Assembly: GCF_022682495.2 (NCBI RefSeq)
Contig: NC_071393.1
Span: forward strand, 100,863,010 to 100,927,009
Origin: Desmodus rotundus
Taxonomy: Eukaryota > Chordata > Mammalia > Chiroptera > Phyllostomidae
Direction: 5' to 3'
Length of the DNA stretch: 64,000 bases
The translations under genes were made by a program, and so were the position numbers. Each line of letters starts with the position of its first letter. The stretch's first letter is position 1. Shown piece by piece: positions 60,716 to 64,000 of this stretch. Below the pieces are notes generated by a model. It was not told where the DNA came from, made no database searches, and saw nothing but the letters and a program-made list of their open reading frames with translations.

Positions 60716-60934
60716 AGCCAGGGCTGGTTTAAGCAGGGCAAGGCGGTGGGATGTGAACACCACAACATGTTGCACTGGAGAGTACTCTGGTCTGTTTTGA
60801 CTAACAAATCTTAGCTAGAGTTCCCAGAAGTCCCTTGATTGAAAAAGGCTTCCATACGTCTCAAAACAGGTTACCCCTAAGCTGTACTCAGTTTTAGGGG
60901 TAACAGTATAATTGGTGAATTACAATTTGTTTAA
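60716..60934. other. Unassigned intergenic sequence
   Basis: Nothing recognised. Confidence 0.4.
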
Positions 60935-61003
60935 TTCTTCTCCTTCTCGTTCTCCTTCTCCTCCTCCTCCTCCTCCTTCTTCTCCTTCTCCTTCTTCTTC
61001 TTC
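60935..61003. repeat. CTT/CTC polypyrimidine tract
   Basis: Only C and T apart from one G at 60949; 54 uninterrupted pyrimidines follow. CTC and CTT blocks are arranged almost as mirror images, a configuration that permits triplex (H-DNA). The encoded Ser/Pro run is an artefact. Confidence 0.9.
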
Positions 61004-61925
61004 ATCTCTCATCAGAAAAGATAGCAGTAATAATACACACCAGGAGGAATACACATTCTCTTCATCATTTTGTATATCTTTGCTTTATTCCTTCCCTATG
61101 GTAAAAGAAATACATGGATTTAGTAGGGAAACTTCATTAGTAAGAATTTATCCACGTTACTTTTTTTGTTGTTTTTCAGCTCTTTCTTTTTAAATTTTCC
61201 TATTACACTTTACATGTGCACATGTTACTTCTTGATCTTATGTCACTGTTTTCAACTTTTGAGTAAGTTGTTATATATCAATATATATAACCTATTTCAT
61301 ATTTTCAACTCTTAAGGGTAGGGGAAATTTGATCAACTTCTTTCTGCATCACTTAGCAGAGTAGAGCTGAGTATGTAAAAAAAAAATTCCCTGAGTCTAA
61401 ATTAACTTTTACTCCCAAATAGTGCTCAGAGGACAAGCAATAAAATTTACAGTTGGAGATATTTTGTGGTCAATGGCAATGGTTGATTTTAACTGCGTGG
61501 AGTGTGGTTTTCAGACACCCTCACATTGTGAGTGAGTAAACTGCGCAATGACCTCATGTAGTTAAAAGTGGCCAGCGTCAAATAACTGAATCTGTTTACA
61601 TTGTGTGGCTACAAGTGGCCATTCATTAATCAAACTACTAATTTGATGCTTAACTTTATAGTTAGTTTCCCAGAAGAATGCACACACATTCACACCCAAC
61701 AGCAACGAACAGTTTAGGGAACTGTTTTTTTCATCCCTTTGGGAAATATGTAAAACAGTGCCTCCTAATTTGGGGGGTGGGGGAAACCTTCCAAGAAGAT
61801 ATCATAAAAAATTCTTAGTCTCGTTGTTCTGTTGACATAATGACCCAGAATTCTCACACATTCAAAGTGCTAGCTAATAGTCTGTCATCTGAGTATGTAC
61901 CCCAGGCCTCCCAGTCTCCAAGGAT
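61004..61925. other. Unassigned intergenic sequence
   Basis: No gene. A small A/T hairpin lies near 61270-61291 ('gttatatatc...tatataac'). Confidence 0.4.
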
Positions 61926-61929
61926 TTCT

Positions 61930-62240
61930 TCATATTTGTCCCCCATCTTGACTGTTTCACACCCTTCGCCGACAGTTTCAAATCCTGCCAATCTCTCAAT
62001 ACTTGAGGCAAATGTCTTCTAATCCGTGTAGACATCTCTTGTCCTATCAGTTGGAAATAAACTCATTCTCTTTATCAGTTCCATAGCACTTGCTCTAACT
62101 CTCATATAACACCCATCACTTTTATATCTGCTCTGTTAGATGGTAAAGTTCCTTGAGGGCAATTCATCTTCTTCATTCTTGACATCAAAGTGCATGCACA
62201 CAGTAAGTGCTGAATAATATTTGCTGAGTAAATGACAAAA
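61930..62240 (+). repeat. L2 LINE 3' end
   Basis: 'tccatagcacttgctctaac', 'tggtaaagttccttgagggc', 'cattcttgacatcaaagtgc' and 'cacacagtaagtgctgaata' match the L2 terminus. Confidence 0.7.
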
Positions 62241-62344
62241 TCATAGCCACTGGAGCATTTATGTCACTACTGAAGTGCTTAAAGTTAAATTTAGAATATT
62301 AGAGATATAATCAAAGCTTTGTTCTTTCCCTTTTTTTTTAAAGC

Positions 62345-63258
62345 CTATTTTTCTGGAGCAGTTTTAGGGTGACAGCAAAACTGAGAGGAAGGTACAGAGA
62401 TTTATTTCCCCTACACTTCCCCTGCCCTGGCCACATGCATAGCCTCCCCCATGATCACCATCCCACACCAAAGTGGTACATTTGTTACAACGACATTAAT
62501 GAACCTACATTAATATGTCATAGCCACCCACAGTCCATAGTTTACATTACAATTCATTCTTCGTGGTGTACAGTCTATGGGTTTAGCCAAATGTTTAGTG
62601 ATATGTATCCATCATTACGGTAACATGCGGAGTATTTTCACTGCCCTAAAAGAATCATCCGTGCTCTGCCTATTTATCCACTCACTCCCACTGCTGCCAC
62701 CAGCTCCTGGAAATCACTGATCATTTTCTGTCTCCTTCGTTTTGTCTTTTCCAGAACGTCATATCCGGAATCATACAGTCTGTAGACTCCTCAGATTGGC
62801 TTCTTTAACGCAGTAATATGCATTTAAGATTCCTCCATGTGTTTTCATAGCTTCATGTCTCAGTTCTTTTTAGCATTGAATAATTTTCCATCCTCTGGAT
62901 GTACCTCAATTTATTTGTCCATTCACCAACTGAAGGACATTTTGGATGTTTCCAAGTTTTGGCCATTATGAATAAAGCTGCTATAAACATCCACATGCAA
63001 CTTTTTGCATGGACATAAATTTTCATTTCCTTTTGGTTAGTAACAAGGAGTATGAAGTCTGGGTCATATGATGAGAGTATGTTCAGTTTTATTTAAAAAA
63101 AAAAACCCTGCCAAACTGTCTTCTAAAGGGGCTGCACCATTTTGCATTTTCACCAGCAATGAATGAATGTTCTTGCTCCCCATCCTCACCAGCATGTGAT
63201 GTTGTCAGTGTTCTGAATTTTGGCCATTTTAAATGTGTGTAGTTGTATCTTACTGTTG
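62345..63258 (-). mobile_element. Old L1 3' region, antisense
   Basis: 'ttctggagcagttttagggt', 'gatcaccatcccacaccaaa', 'ttctggaatcatacag'-like sequence near 62770, 'atttgtccattcaccaactg', 'atgaataaagctgctataaa' and 'tgccaaactgtcttctaaag' are antisense L1M sequence in order. The HAL1-like copy that follows is inserted in it. Confidence 0.8.
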
Positions 63259-63259
63259 T

Positions 63260-63912
63260 TTTTTAAAGTATATTTTATTGATTGTGCTATTACAGTTGTC
63301 CAAATTTTTCTCCCTTTGTCCCCTTCCACCCAGTACCCCCCTTCCCTCCAGCAATACCCCCTTAGTTCATGCCTATGGGTCATGCATATAAGTTCTTTGG
63401 CTTCTCCATTTCCTATACTATTCTTAATATCCCCCTGTCTATTTTGTACCTACCACTTATGCTTCTTAACCCCTGCGCCTTTACCCCCATTCTCCCCCTT
63501 TCCCTCCCAGCTGATAACCCTCCAAATGATCTCCATATCTATGATTCTATTCCTGTTCTGTTTTTTTGATTAGTTTGTTTATTTGTTTTAGATTCAATTG
63601 TTAATAGTTGTGAATTCATTGCTTTTTTAATGTTCATAGTTTTGATCTTCTTTTTCTTAAATAAGTCTCTTCAATATTTTGTGTAATAATATTTAAGGTG
63701 ATGATGAACTCCTTTAGCTTTACCGTGTCTGAGAAGCACTTTGTCTGCCCTTCCATTCTAAAGGATAGCTTTGCTGGATACAATAACCTAGGTTGTACGT
63801 CCTTTCTTTTTATCACTTTGAATACCTCTTGCCAGTCCCTTCTTGCCTGCAAAGTTTCTTTTGAACAGCTGATAGTCTTATAGTAACTCTTTTGTAGGTA
63901 AGTCTCTGCTTT
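63260..63912 (-). mobile_element. HAL1-like element, minus strand, 5'-truncated or interrupted
   Basis: In reverse complement it carries ORF1 C-terminal sequence, including the LQARRDW and YPAKLSF motifs, then the 3'UTR ending 'acaactgtaatagcacaatc' and 'aataaaatatact'. No ORF2 is present. The ORF1 end is frameshifted relative to the 52.6-kb copy. It retains the segment that is deleted in that copy. Its 5' side is met by a SINE, so the true end is not visible. Confidence 0.8.
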
Positions 63913-63916
63913 TCTT

Positions 63917-64000
63917 TTTTTTTTTTAAGATTTTCTTTATTTTACTTTTAGAGAGAGGGGAAGGGAAGGAGAAGAGAGGGAGAGAAATATCAGTGTGTGG
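63917..64000 (-). mobile_element. VES tRNA-derived SINE, cut by the window edge
   Basis: A T run, 'ttctttattttacttttaga' and a GA-rich body ending at the window edge with 'aatatcagtgtgtgg' match the tail half of a minus-strand VES copy, as at 50440. The head lies outside the window. Confidence 0.85.

Overview
This looks like a mammalian nuclear intergenic window from a bat. The diagnostic elements are six tRNA-derived SINEs whose head, box A/B layout and polypurine/A-rich tail match the VES family of Yangochiroptera (microbats), together with pan-mammalian MIR, L2, hAT-Charlie and MaLR relics. The sequence is AT-rich and no reading frame has the length, codon structure or splice context of a host protein gene. 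I see no rRNA, functional tRNA, snRNA or CRISPR array. Family names are recognised by eye, not by a library search.

Layout. 1-9.2 kb: mostly unique sequence with MIR pieces and one MER5A-like DNA transposon. 9.2-16.6 kb: a VES SINE, MIR and L2 pieces, and a local direct duplication of about 300 bp (13.55 and 14.97 kb). 16.7-18.5 kb: an old antisense L1-like block carrying a large, highly similar inverted repeat (arms of about 270-285 bp, loop of about 690 bp) with a 46-bp palindromic microsatellite beside one arm. 18.5-29.3 kb: MER20-like, L2, antisense L1 and MaLR-LTR relics, plus long unique stretches that may include conserved non-coding elements. 29.3-33.2 kb: a decayed sense L1 with ORF1- and ORF2-related sequence, split by a hAT-type element and a MaLR LTR piece. 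33.2-47.2 kb: MIR, CR1/L3-like, L2 and VES insertions in otherwise unassigned sequence.

47.2-54.0 kb is the richest part. It holds a short HAL1-like ('half-L1') copy, an L1 with a twin-priming inversion, and a third L1 interrupted first by a VES SINE and then by a full-length HAL1-like element with perfect 16-bp target-site duplications. That element is about 1.8 kb: GC-rich 5'UTR, one intact ORF1-type frame (232 aa), and a G-rich 3'UTR, with no ORF2. It is the only convincing protein-coding frame in the window. 54-64 kb: two VES SINEs, L2 pieces, a sense L1 3' part, an antisense L1, a third HAL1-like copy on the minus strand, and a VES SINE cut by the window edge.

The most interesting points are the non-autonomous HAL1-like lineage (three ORF1-plus-3'UTR copies lacking ORF2, one with an in-frame deletion in the ORF1 C-terminal domain) and the long inverted repeat. 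I found no evidence for an undescribed multi-gene system.
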